From Gautieria morchelliformis (lineage: Eukaryota > Basidiomycota > Agaricomycetes > Gomphales > Gomphaceae), in contig WHVA01000362.1 of NCBI GenBank assembly GCA_015179125.1, positions 54,991 through 118,990 of the forward strand: a stretch of DNA of 64,000 nt. The letters run 5' to 3'. The position numbers and the translations under genes are program-made. Each line of letters starts with the position of its first letter. Positions within the stretch are counted from its first letter, which is position 1. The notes below the pieces were generated by a model. That model did not search any database. It was not told the DNA's origin and saw nothing but the letters and a program-made list of their open reading frames with translations. Shown in pieces: positions 24,338-36,200 of this stretch.

Positions 24338-25542
24338 ATGTCGAATGTCCAAGACATGCACATCGACAAGATCGACAAGCTTGACACAGAACTCGCGTGG
24401 GCTGAGCGCGAAGTGGAAGAGCGTAAGAACGTGCTCATAGAAAAGTGTCAATTTGCGCAGGAATGCCAGGAAGTGATGGAAAGGAAATGGTGGGAGGATG
24501 AGTGGAAAGCCGAGGAAGCTCGGAAGGAATGGGAAGTGCAGGATGAGGCTGCGAGAAAAGCTGAGGAGGCACAGAAAGCTGAAGAAGTGCGAAAAGCGCA
24601 GGAAGCAAAAGCTGAGGAAGACTGCATGGAGCAGCATCAAATAGCTGAGTGCGAGCGCTGAAGGCTATTTGACATCTTGGAAGCCAAACGGGTTTGGCAA
24701 GTGACAGTGGATCAGAACATCCACATCCCTTTGCCCAAGCCTGTTGTCATGGATTCGGCAACTGCGCAGGCTCGGATTCTCATGGCCAAGCATGCTCAAG
24801 AATGGAGTTTGGCTAAGCCAAAGTCAAGGTCTGCAGGACCCAAAAAGCGGAAAGTGACCGAAGAGTTGGAGGAAGATGAGGATGAAGAGGTAAGTGCTCA
24901 GGTTGGTTAAGCTTGGTTTTCAGCTTATGCTTTTTGTTGTAGTGTGAGCCGTGCAACGCTTGCAGGCGTCACAATACGGTGTGTTTGTGTGGGAAAAAGA
25001 CTGCGTGCCGTGACTGCATGGACTGAAAGGTGCGCTGCAGCTTCCTGGATGGGAAGTGGAAAAGAAAAGCCAAAGAAGGGGCCAAAGGGCCTGAGCCAAA
25101 AAAGGTGAAGGCAGTGCTGATTAAGCTGTCGGGAGTCATGCCAACAGTGGACATAGGTGCTGGGCCCTCGGGAACAGGATTGAGGGGTCTGAAGTCCAGG
25201 GGACTTTCCGGGGAGGAGGTCTCCAGCATGCTGAGGGACTTGTTGTCCCAACAGAACCAGCAGCTGGAGCGGAGCAATCACTTGCTCAGGGCCATCTTGG
25301 ACTTTGCGCAGTGGATCAAATGGCAGAATTCCCAGATGAACAAACAGATCAGTTTGTGGACCACAGTGGTAGAAAAAGCGGCATTTTCGTTGGGTTTGGA
25401 TTCGGGCTGGGGGGGTTTCGGATTGGGAAGCAGGGAAAAAGGAAAGGGAAAACAAAAGGAGAAAGAGAAGGAGACAGAGGAAGGAACATGTCGTGAGGAC
25501 ATAACAGCTACAGACTTAACTCTCACTCAATCTATTTCATGA
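24338..25542 (+). pseudogene. Coiled-coil, Cys-rich protein of unknown function, two TGA stops
   Basis: ATG at 24338 (MSNVQDMHIDKIDKL). Exon 1 (24338-24889) encodes a long charged helix (EEARKEWEVQDEAARKAEEAQKAEE), then a basic NLS-like PKKRK and an acidic run. A 53-bp intron (24890-24942, GTAAGT...TGTAG) is in phase 0. Exon 2 opens with a cysteine cluster C-x2-C-x2-C...C-x-C...C-x2-C...KVRCSF, which looks metal-binding, followed by a Gln-rich helix and a Lys/Glu-rich tail. TGA interrupts at 24659 and 25024. The second lies in CMD*KVRCSF, where Arg would be natural. From general knowledge, agaricomycete genomes hold many such coiled-coil/Cys-cluster hypothetical genes near transposons; function is unknown. 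Confidence 0.6.
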
Positions 25543-26996
25543 GCTCATGAATATATCTTACAACTTGCGATGTCCCTTACAATGACTTAACAACTATCTG
25601 ATTACCTCCTACATTCAAGTCCATTACGAGCACCCCAACGCACACACACACACAACCGAGTACCCGAGCTAACGAGTCCTTCCCCACGAGTCGAGAACAC
25701 ACCCGAGTCCACACTTACACACGATGAGTTGAGCCGAGGTGCGCGAATCACATGCGCACAAGCAGACAGGTACTCCGAACACATTGAGTCGAGCCACATA
25801 TCGATCCCATCTCACAACACCTTCACTCCAGCACCTACACGCCGAGTCTCTCATTCCTATTCCACTCCGCCACCTCTTCGCCTTATCCCTCGAGCCATCA
25901 AGTGAGCCGTCACTGTTCAGCCTTACGTGCAGGCGATACCGAGTAGGCGAGCGACGGCACGGATATACTATGTTGCCAGTATGTACATGTCATGACCTGT
26001 CTATTTCCCTTATCCCGCTGCCTCTACGTTCCCCCTCGTCACTCCCTAGCATCTTCGCCAGAGTTCGCCCCACCCTTTGACCACTCTTCTTCTACATTTG
26101 CTCCATTCACTGTTTGCCCCATTCTCCGAACAGCTATTCGTTGCTCGCACATTTCGCCAGCAGGCACGCCATCAAATACGATCGATACCATTTACCCAGC
26201 ATGATGGTTCATCACTAGCCCCATCATCTTCCCAATCCAACCCCCTTTAGGTGTTCATATGGTCGGGATGCATTTGCGGGACGTCCTACCTGTAGGTCGT
26301 GTGGGATCAACCCAGCAGACCAAGAGTGCATGCAGGGTAACATGTATGGAGGTCTCAAGGTGTGTTTTCGTACATAGGTACCTTCGTCTTCTTTCCTCCT
26401 CATCATTTCACATTCGCACTCCTCCTTATTTCTATTGTATATGTGTTTCACCTATTTGTATACTGACTGCGCACCCCTATCCAACCCTGACTCATGACGG
26501 CCTCTTTCCTATTCACTGATATCATATGAGCATTCGGTATAAGTAATTTACATTTGCATGTACATTCTGCAGTTCAATTATCATGCATCTATCTTGTGCA
26601 AAACTTGACCTCATTGTGACCATCATCTTGAGCCTTCTCCTGTAGATTTCTATCTTCGACCAGAAGAGGACTTAGGCATCACTGGTGAGTTCTCATACTT
26701 CATCTTCGTTACCTTAGCCTTGGAACTATTTTCTGTGCTGTCGGTGAAGGGATTGTCGTCGCTTAGGCAACCATTCCGTGACACCTTGCACATTACATCG
26801 TCAAGTGCCACGGGCTATTTCGCTATGACTGTAGATAGGGAGAGCTCCGTTCAGGAAGCCCTCTTATCTTGTGAACATTTGTTGGTTCACCTATTCGCCG
26901 AATGGCATACTTATTCGCACAAGTTATTCGGGCATTCACTGTGTTCACTAATACACGATATTAACACCTAAAAACCAATCTTGACAGTATAATTGA
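25543..26996. other. Non-coding stretch, possible leader/LTR of Gypsy G
   Basis: No convincing gene. A (CA)n run sits at 25641-25653, and 25658-25960 is dense in CGAG/GAGTC motifs. A TG start reading tgtcgtgaggacataacag at 25489 resembles a Gypsy LTR beginning. Because G's 3' LTR has been lost, it cannot be tested by comparison here. Confidence 0.3.
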
Positions 26997-27385
26997 ACTA
27001 ACAGCTACAGTCAAAGCATTATTCCATCTATTCGTCACCCCTTTCTACACATGCACTCTACGCCACTTCTATTTGTGGGACAACTGCCCCCACAACAAGT
27101 TTTCGCACAGACTCCTGCCCCACCCGACGGGCCTGCGCCACTTCTATTTGTGGGACAGCCTCACCCTTTCGCAGGTCGCCTTCCCCCGCAACGAACATTC
27201 TCCCAGACTCCTGCCCCACTTGGCGGGCCTGAGCCTTGTTTATTCACGGGGCAGCCTTACCCCTTCATGGGTCTCCCTTCCCCATACCAATCCTTCGCAC
27301 AGCTTTCTGCCCTACTTGGCGGACCTGGACCTTCTCTCCCACTAGACTCAGACTCATTTTCCACCACTCTTACCCATACCTGTTC
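26997..27385 (+). pseudogene. Gypsy G, left part (Gag C-terminal region)
   Basis: Pro-rich frame with a 3-fold repeat (TPAP..GP.P.LF.GQP.PF). It runs to the TGTTC duplicated by E. Joining 27385 to 49916 continues the same frame into THTCSVPLNNN and then G's protease, so this is the segment just upstream of protease. The beginning of gag is not recognised. Confidence 0.65.
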
Positions 27386-27600
27386 TGTAAAGGATGTCGA
27401 TCTTAAGACCTTGTATCACAAGGGCACTACAGAACTTGACCAATGAGTGGTATTCTGAATGCTACGTAGTGACAGGTAAGAGTAAGATGCGATGGGGACC
27501 GCTAGCCGGTTCCCACGCATAAACTATACAGTGGGTCCTTAAGGGGCTCACTGGGATTATGTAATAACTATTGTACATGTAGATACATGGGTTATTTACA
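27386..27600 (-). repeat. 3' LTR of element E
   Basis: 215 bp, preceded on the minus strand by the PPT agagggggaggg at 27601-27612. It differs from the other E LTR at three positions, including one in each arm of a hairpin region. Confidence 0.93.
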
Positions 27601-27636
27601 CCCTCCCCCTCTATAGACAACTATAGGGGTTAACTA

Positions 27637-29591
27637 CTACTCATAGAGGTCATCCATGAGGGAGTCCTCTAGAGTGGCCGATACGATGACGTCGTCGTCG
27701 TACGGGGCCGGTGGAGCACGTGACTCCTCCGGGGGCACCTCCGCGTCATCGGTGGTGATTGGGTGAGGCTGGTCGGCCTCACCACTAGCGGCAGTCTCCA
27801 CTTGGGTGCTGGAGCCCGTGTCCTCGCGGAGCATGGCCTCAACGGCCGGGTCCTCAGTCTGAGGAGGGGGCCGGAAGCGGGCCAGCTCTCGGTCGAGCTG
27901 GGCGTGAGTGAGAGCTCGCGGCACCGCAGCCCTCACGTGGCTGGTCTCGATGACCTTTTGTTGGCCCTCACGGGCGGCGGCACTGAATGCCGCGCCGGTG
28001 ATGCTGCGTTGAACATAATGTTCAATGCGCGCCACTCGCTCGTGAGTGACTCCCGCGCAGCGGGCCAACCATCTCGCGATCTCCGCGAGTGGGATGTCAG
28101 GGCCGGCTCGGCCCTCCACAGGGAATGGGCCCGTGATTGAGAGCTGCAGGGTGGTGCTCTGAGGCGTCAGCACTTCCCTGGTGTCGACGAGGCTCGACCA
28201 TTGGTCTGTCGAGCCAAAGAGGTCGAGTGGCCTCGCCCTGAGAGGTGATGCGACCCCTTTGACCCGGGGTGCAAGGGCCTTCAACCACATCCAGACGTCC
28301 ATGTCGTCTAGGTTGAAGGTGCCATCCGCGTTGTCATGGATGGCGGATGGGATCCCTTCAGGGTTGTGTATCCAACCCTTCAGAATGGCCGCGATGTCGT
28401 GCGGGGTACCGCCCACTATCACGAGACAATCCCTTTTGGGATTGCGAGCGCATTGTTCGCGCTCGATGCGTTTGAACACACCGATCATCTCGCAAGTACG
28501 CGCGAGCTGCGGCATTTCTTTTGCCCGCGCTATGAGTTCGACGAAGTGTGGGTCGTCGAGCGGGCAGACGTCGTACCATTGAGTATGACGCTGTTGGGCC
28601 TTTCCTACCGGCTGTGGTAGGAGGCCCGTCTCGGAGATCGGTGGGTCTCTGAGTGGTATGATCACTCCCTCCCCCAGGTAGGGAGGGTGAACTGTCCCCA
28701 CCGGCGGAGGCAGGGCCACGCCAGGCCCGATGTACTGGGCCTCGATCTGTGCTACCCACCACTGAAGGGCGGGGTCGTTGATGGTGTGCGACGATGACGC
28801 CGCTAGGTAAGCGCTAATCGCGCTTTCTTTCGCAATGGCTAGCCCATTGACGGTGTGGGGGGAGCTGCGCAATTTCTTGCGCTTTTTCTTTGGCTGCTCT
28901 GCCAGCCGCTGTGCCCGTTCGGGGTCGTACGTCTTCCAGACGGATGAGTCAGACTCCCATCCATCTGGGACGCCGTACGCAGAGTCGGAAGGCGTGCTCT
29001 GCCCTTCCGTCGTTGTCGTTGTCGGGGTTGGCGCCGACAATCGGGACGCTAGCCCCAGTGTTACGCGCATGATGGCCCAGCCACTGGGTCCATGGCCGGG
29101 TCATGTCGCGGCCTTTTGGAGGCAGCGTGGACCAGGGTAACCTGGAGCTGGGCTGTGCTCAGCTGTTGCTCCAGTTCCTTGATCCTGGCGCGCTCGGTTG
29201 CGAGCGCGTCGTCGCGGTCCTCGACCGCGCGTTCTAGCTCCTTGACCTCCTTTTTAAGGTCGTGGATGTCCCGGAGGGGCTCTTCTCGCGTGTCACGTGC
29301 AATGCCCCTTGGGAGCCATCCCCAAGCTGCATCGACGGCGTCGCCGATGTCTTCATCCCGCAATTTGACCTTGTGGGTGCCGGTCGTGGCCCTAAGGTGC
29401 ACGGCGTAGTCCGCGCATGTTGCGCAATCGTCCGGGTGGACGATGGCGAGGGCGTCCTCCCATCCCACGATCATCCAGTGCTCCTGGTCTATTGGAGCAT
29501 GGAGAATGTCTGCGGCCCCCTGTCTCGGGGCCGTTGTTCGCGTTGTGGACGTTGACGGATCAACGTCCATCCCATCTTTGGGGGGCATCAT
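27637..29591 (-). pseudogene. Element E ORF3, frameshifted
   Basis: Begins MMPPKDGMDVDPS at 29591, and its first ATG overlaps the pol stop by 4 nt (ATGA at 29588-29591). It keeps the same layout as in A: H-x3-C-x2-C-x5-H, coiled coil, PKKKRKK, and a C-terminus ending DDLYE at 27637. About 32 nt present in A (coding SPRATAPLPARAT) are missing near 29060, which shifts the frame after residue 175. The downstream 470 codons are open. Unknown family; not env-like (no membrane segments). Confidence 0.82.
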
Positions 29592-32135
29592 CTTCGTGGG
29601 TAGATGATGGTGGTTGCTTCCAAGGAGCGATGCGCCCTCGGAAAGATCCGAGGCGAAAATTTAACCGTGCCGTGGCTGGCGTGTGACGTGGTCTGCACGT
29701 GACAGATGCATCTAGCGGCGTCTGGGGAGGTCGCGTGGCTTGCCCACCCTCGAAGCTCTAGATAGCTATCTAGGGCTTCAAGGCCCTTGCAGGATGACAT
29801 GGGTTCCCATGTCACGTCGCCTAGGGTCCAACGGACCTGGAACTCCAGGTCCGTCGAGTTTATCCATCGATGTGTGATAATCTCGTCGACGGGCCACTCC
29901 TCATTGTCATTTGCTCCGAAGTCATAAAATGACTTGGCCTCACAACGAGGGAACAATTCATCGTTGTTAGCCTCGTATCGCCGTATGAGGCTGGAATGGA
30001 AGACCAGTGAAATGCGACGGCTTTTCAGTTCGTCGGGGACATCGAGGGTCACCGTCGAGGCGTCGTTGTGAGCATCGACGATGTGGTACGGTCCAATGTA
30101 CCGCGGGACTAGTTTTCTGGCTCTTCCTTTCGGGAGAGTTAGGTTTTGTGTCGAAAGGTAGACGCGGTCGTTGACCGCGTACCTGTCGCTCGCCATACAT
30201 TTCTTATTTGCATGAAACGTTTGCGTCACTCGATGCTCTATGATTGCATCATGTGCCGCCATCAGGTTCCATTTTGCCTGACGTGCGAACCAGGCTACTC
30301 CCTTGAACGGGGTGTCCATGGCTATGGGGAGGTCTATCCGTGGCATATAGCCGTGGTTCAGCTCGAAAGGTGTGAACCCTGTTGTTGCGCTGACGTTGCT
30401 GTTGAGGGCGACCTCAACCATTGGGCATTTCAATGCCCAATCCTTCTGATCGTCTCTGATGACCGCATGCAATATCTGGCTGATCGAGCGGTTTGCCCGC
30501 TCGGTTGCTCCATCCATTTGGGGATGGAAGGCAGTTGACATGAGGAGCTTAGTCCCCATGAGTCGCTGGAGTTCACGCCAGAAGATCAACGTGAACTTTG
30601 AGTCCCTGTCCGAGACGATGGAGTCGGGAACTCCATGTAGTCGGATGACCTCCTTCAGAAACAGCCAGGCTACTCCCTTGGCTGACACGCTCGTCGTGGT
30701 TGGTATGAGGTGTACGAGCGACGTTAGTTGGTCGATGACTACCATCAGGTAGTCACAGTCGTTGGATTTGGGCAGGGGCCCCATGAAGTCGATGCCAATC
30801 GACTGCCACGGCCTATCTGGAATGGGTAGGCTGTGTAGTAGGCCTTTGGGCCGTTGTGGCCCGGTTTTCATCATCTGACACCTCGCGCACGATGTGCAGA
30901 ACACTTCTATGTCTGGGCTCATGCCCGGCCACCAATATGCTCTTCGAACGTAGTTCGAAGTCTTCAGATGGCCGTAGTGGCCGACTATCTGATGTGCCCG
31001 ATCGATGATAATTTCGATCAGCTTCCTTCCCCCTTGAAGAACAGAGCAGGGGACGGCAATGACGTCTCTTTTGAGCTGATTCTTAGTCCAGATCAGCCCA
31101 TCCCGGATCCTGAATCTCGGGTGCACATCTGGGTGCGCCATGATCTTTGTGAACATGGTGTCCCTGTGGTACGCATCTCGTAGGACCTTAGACAGGTCTA
31201 CGCCCTGCTCGATGACCCGGCGCAGGGGCGCGCAGTCATTTCCTGCGGCGATGGCTCTGATGTCATCATTGTTGTCGTCGCGGGACGCGGCGACGTTCGC
31301 GGGCTCTGGTGAGACCTCGTTTAATGCGGCGGCTTCCGTTACTCTCGCCTCCGTCTTCTCAGCAAGGCGTTTAGAGCGTCTTGTCGCCGCTGTTCGCAAC
31401 TCGACATACCGGCCGGTGGGCAATAACTCACCGTCCGGGTCCAAATGCGCATCCACGTTCACGAAGACATGGTCTGGGTGATTGTCATCACTCGTGTTGC
31501 TCTCGTAGTAGTGCGACAGGCAGTCTGCTACCTTGTTCTCTATACCGTCAATATGAATGGTGTTGAAATTGAACCGGGAGAGAAACTCCCACCATCTGAC
31601 CTGTCGGTCAGATAGGCTCTTCTGGGTCTCGAAGTACTCGAGCCCTTTGTGGTCTGTGATGAGGGTGAACCTTCGCCCTAGCAGTTTGTCCTCCCATTTC
31701 ATGAGAGCCTCGAGCACCGCGATCGTCTCGTGCTTGTGAGTGCGGTAGTGTTGCTGAGCAACGCTGAACTTCTTTGACAAGAAGCCGGCTGGTCGACAAG
31801 TTTTCCAGTCAGGACCTTGGCTGTAGACCGCACCGACACCGGCTTTTGATCCATCGGTGATCACCCAGATTGGCTCTGGGCACCTTGCGTCTACTGGACG
31901 CAGGATCGGGGCCTTACAGGCCAACGCCTTAATGCTTTGCCAGCATTTGTCGAGTAGTGGTGTCCATTCGAATGGACGGTTATTACGCGCACAGCCCGAT
32001 AGCGGGGTGGTATATGCGCTAACATCCGGCATGTAGTGTGCCAGATACTGTACCAGCCCGAGGAAACACTGGACATCGTTGAACGTCCGTGGCCTGCGCC
32101 ACTCGCGGATGCGTTGCATCTTGTCCTCGTCGGCA
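29588..32135 (-). CDS. Element E RNase H-integrase-chromodomain
   Basis: Open for about 850 codons on the minus strand from the Copia H insertion point. It starts in the RT thumb/connection (ADEDKMQRIREWRRP), then RNase H with its catalytic Asp intact (WVITDGSKAG), integrase zinc region (GHYGHLKTSNY...CTSCARCQ), catalytic core (GIDFMGPL, SDRDSKF, DGATERANRS), and a chromodomain (PVDEIITHRW ... ELRG). The frame then continues 50 residues to a stop overlapping the ORF3 start. Compared with A it has no stops in this part; only the H insertion separates it from its RT. Confidence 0.9.
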
Positions 32136-32140
32136 TGTAC

Positions 32141-33202
32141 TGTTGTGATAAACGCAACTATCCTATTTTTAATCATCTATATATAAAAAGAAGCTAATAA
32201 AGAAAAGAAAAGAAAAAGATTAAAAAGAAACAAAAATGACATTTATAATAAATGTCGACGCAGACGTCGATCATACGAATTTATGACACGCTATATTACC
32301 CATAGATCGGGTAATATACAGGAGTTCGAGCGTCGACCACGTGCGGTCGATCAGGGACGGCGCGCCTATCGAGTGATGGCATCGGCCATGACGTCGACAG
32401 GTGCCAGGCCATAGGCACCGAGGGGTGCGGGCACCAAACGCCGCAGAGAACAATAGACTGCGCAGGAGTACAGGATGCTGTGGAGTGACCTGAGAACGTC
32501 ACCTGCAGTATACAGACTCAATCAGCTGCCCCACAGAAAGGGCACAGAGACAGCGGCCCCATCTCCAAGCCCAGCATATATGCTGGGCAGGGTAAACTCA
32601 GATTCATTTTCCTATTTGAACCCCATGACACATCTGACTGATTACTATCTTAACATCATGTGGACAGGGGCTTTGTATACTAGGTACAGATCTCTATTCC
32701 AAAGCCCAGACAATCCTGATACCATCCCCATCACCCCATGACTTTATGACTATAAACTAGTCACCCCTTAGTTACAAGTAGTTTTTTGACCCATCCATCC
32801 AATATCTTGAACACTAGTAGTTACTACCAACATAGTATAAATAGCTAGTACACATGTATGAACGAGATTATCCAGAATCGATTATTCTGCCTCCTGAAAT
32901 TGCTGTAGTCTTGTTTGATAGCTACAGAGCTCAGATCTTGATAGTTTATTCCAAATCTTTGTCAAGGGTCTACTATCACTGTTTACTCTATACTACCTTA
33001 AAAGCGAACGCTTTTGATTTGACTATCCCTTGGATCGACACCGTTCTTCTGGCGACACGGTCACGTGACTCTCATTCATCAGTGCTGGACGCGCCTCGAA
33101 AGGCTTAGTCAGCACATAGAAGAGGGACGAACGCAGTGGTTTCAATCACTGAGCACTAGATTCTACTTGTTAAAAGGCACTAATTGACACCTTAATCCAA
33201 AA
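32141..33202 (+). repeat. 5' LTR of Copia H
   Basis: 1062 bp starting TGTTGTGATAAACGC. It carries a perfect 20-bp palindrome at 32569-32588 (core CAGCATATATGCTG) and a tcacgtga site near 33062. The 88-codon open frames inside it recur in the other H LTRs only because the LTRs are copies. Confidence 0.93.
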
Positions 33203-33226
33203 GATTACAAGTCTCATCGTCTTTCC

Positions 33227-36200
33227 ATGGCTCAAACGACTTCTATTGCCACATCTCATCCGAAACATGACATTCACAAATTTCGTGATGTCAAACCCAG
33301 ACTCGGACGGGACAACTGGACCTCTTGGAAGAGGGAGCTAATGGCCACTTCCAGAGACAGGGGCCTGTACGACACGATCATCGGCAACAATCTTATCCCC
33401 ACCATCACAGATGCCGCAGTTATTATGACAGCTGGTGTACCCCACATCGGGAGCACACCACTCACACAATTAATTGCTGAGTGGAACGATAGAAAAAATT
33501 CTGCATATAACCAGATTTTGTTATGCATCTCACCAGAATTACAGACAGCAATTGATGATACAGATCAGGCGAAGGCCGCCTGGGACATCATCATCAGGAA
33601 ATTCGAATCTACTGATCCGAGCAAAATTAACGTTGTTCGGACCAGATACGAATCTTTCCACATGGTCGAGGGACATTCTGTCATCACGTATCTCACGACT
33701 ATGAGAGAGTTCAGAAGTCAGCTTAAAAAGATGGGTGAAATCATTGCCGATTCCACTCATGCTGCGACGATACTCAGAAACCTTCCGGAATCATGGAGGG
33801 CTATTTCACAGACGATCAGAATGATCACCAGAGTCCCAGACGAGATAGAAGAACGTCTCGAGGCTCATGAAGCCGATCTGAGTTCATGTTACGACCGTTC
33901 ATTTCCGACTTCCGACCCTCAGTTCCGCCACACCTTTCCGCTCCTCCGATATATTCCGCAACACATTCCGCCCCTCCGATATTTCCGACATTCCGCCCCT
34001 TGTACATTTTCCTTGTTCTTTCGACTCTATTACTCGGACCCACCGGACCCACCTCACCATCCATCAAGACCATATATCCGGCCACCCTTGTAATTCGTTG
34101 TCAGATATGTTTTCCCGACCCCTTGTTCTTTGCCATTGTTCTACCTTACCCTGAACCCCCCTTGTAGTCCCATTGTTCCCAATAGCTAGTTCCCACGCAT
34201 TGTCTACTCGACTTCCGCTTCCTCCGGAATTTGCTTAGTACCATATCATTACCTGTTGTCTCAGCTCTTTGTATAAAAGCCTGTCATGTATGTCTCTCTT
34301 TCTGAAATCAGATAATCGCCTTCGATACTTGATTTCCTTCGCTCCATCTCCTGTTCTTAGCACAGCGAGTCTAGCAAGATCTCAGTCTCTCCCCGCCTTC
34401 CGCCTTCCGCCTCAGTTTCCGACTCAAGTTCCGACCAACCTCTAGTTAAATACTTTCCGACCTCCGACTCAGTTCCGAAATACTTAGGACGATAGTTCAT
34501 CGGGGGCGCAACCTATAAGTTGAAGCCGCTGTCCTTTCCAGTTCCGACTTAGTGGAAATCTCGATACGTAACAGTTCACTGGAATTATCAGACCAGATAT
34601 GACGACTGCATTTATTGCACAAGCGAAACCGAATCGATCCCCACAGGACAGACACCAGAGTAGCTACCAACCTACTGTACGTACTAATGATCCTACCCCA
34701 TCGAACTCATAAAAAGCACCATTTGTATGTAACAACTGTGGGAGGAAAGGACATTCCGTTGCTCGATGCTATGCGCGGGGTGGAGGAGCAGAGGGTCAGG
34801 CACCTTGGATGAAGAATAGCGAACAGAGTAACCCTACCTTCTCAAACCCAGGAAATGCCTTCGCTACCAAAGTGACAATGACCCCCAGAGCGACATCTGA
34901 TGCAGCACAGCTAGCCGAACAGACACCGACTAACCTCATCATGATGGCAACCCTAGACGCACCCGCACAAATCGAGTGTATCAACCATGTCATCATGAAA
35001 ACAGAATCAGTATCTTCACCTTCTGATGACACGTTCAAATGGTTGATCGACTCAGCAGCATCTAGTCACATCTCCGGAAACAAAGATTTGTTTCAGGACA
35101 TGTATGCCATACCGCCGATTAAAATCGACATAGCCAATGGGGAGTCCTTCACTGCAGACCAGAGGGGGACCATTCGCATCAGAATCGTCTCTGACCCTCA
35201 CTGGGAACTCGAAGATGTACCCATAACTCTTGTCGACGTCATCTACACCCCGAAACTCAGATCCAACCTACTCTCTGTAGGGAGAATGACCAACTCCAAT
35301 GTCAGCGTACATTTCGGGAAATACCTCTCATGGTTGGTACTCGATGGAAGGAGATTAGCATATGGACCAAAGGAGAACAACCTTTACACTTACGTTGCAT
35401 TCCCCATTAAATCCAAAGATGAAGTTGCTGACCTCGTGTCAGAACCCTCCGGCCCCACTCTATGGCATCATAGACTAGGACACACGAGTTATCACACCAT
35501 CGAGAACATGAGAAAGCTACAGACTGTCAAGAATTTCGATCCAGGAGTTCATCACGGCTCTAATCCTCAGTGTGTCAACTGTCCTCACGGGAAACAGACA
35601 CGAGCTCCATTTCAAAAAGTAGAGAAACTACCTGAAGAAATAGGAGATCTCATTGTCTCAGATCTATGTGGTCCATTTGAGGCATCGATTGGAAATTTCA
35701 GATATTTCGTCACTTGGATCGATGCAAAGACTCGCCTCGCCAACATCGATTTTCTCAAAAACAAAGAATGTGCCACCGTAGCTGCCTCATTCAGATTGTA
35801 CGCAGCCTGGTTATCAAGGCAAAAGAATGCCACTATCAAGAGGATCAGAAGTGATAACAGAGGAGAGTACATCGGGAAGGAATTCCAGGACATATGTGCT
35901 AAGTCTGGCATAATCCATGAAACCACTTCCCCACACACACCTGAGCACAACGGTATCGCTGAGCGATACAACAGAACACTCCAAGAAGGAGCACTCATGA
36001 TCAGACATGATGCTGGCCTTACGGGGAGGTTTTGGGTGTCGGCCATGCATACAATCAATTTCGTCAGAAACCAAATCCTGCACTCGCGACTTGGAATCTC
36101 ACCTCACGAAGCATTCTGGGGCACAAAACCCAAGATCGACTGGTTTAGGATTTATGGATCGAAATGTTGGGCTCTCATACCAAAAGCGACATGACTGAAA

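Noticed and set aside
25489-26690. A 5' LTR of Gypsy G starting tgtcgtgaggacata.
   Set aside because: No second copy exists here to compare and no clear LTR end or primer site is visible, so it is mentioned only as a possibility.
32475-32741. Conserved 88-codon open frame seen again near 38649 and 46800.
   Set aside because: It lies inside the H-family LTR; its recurrence reflects LTR copies, and there is no domain or start context.
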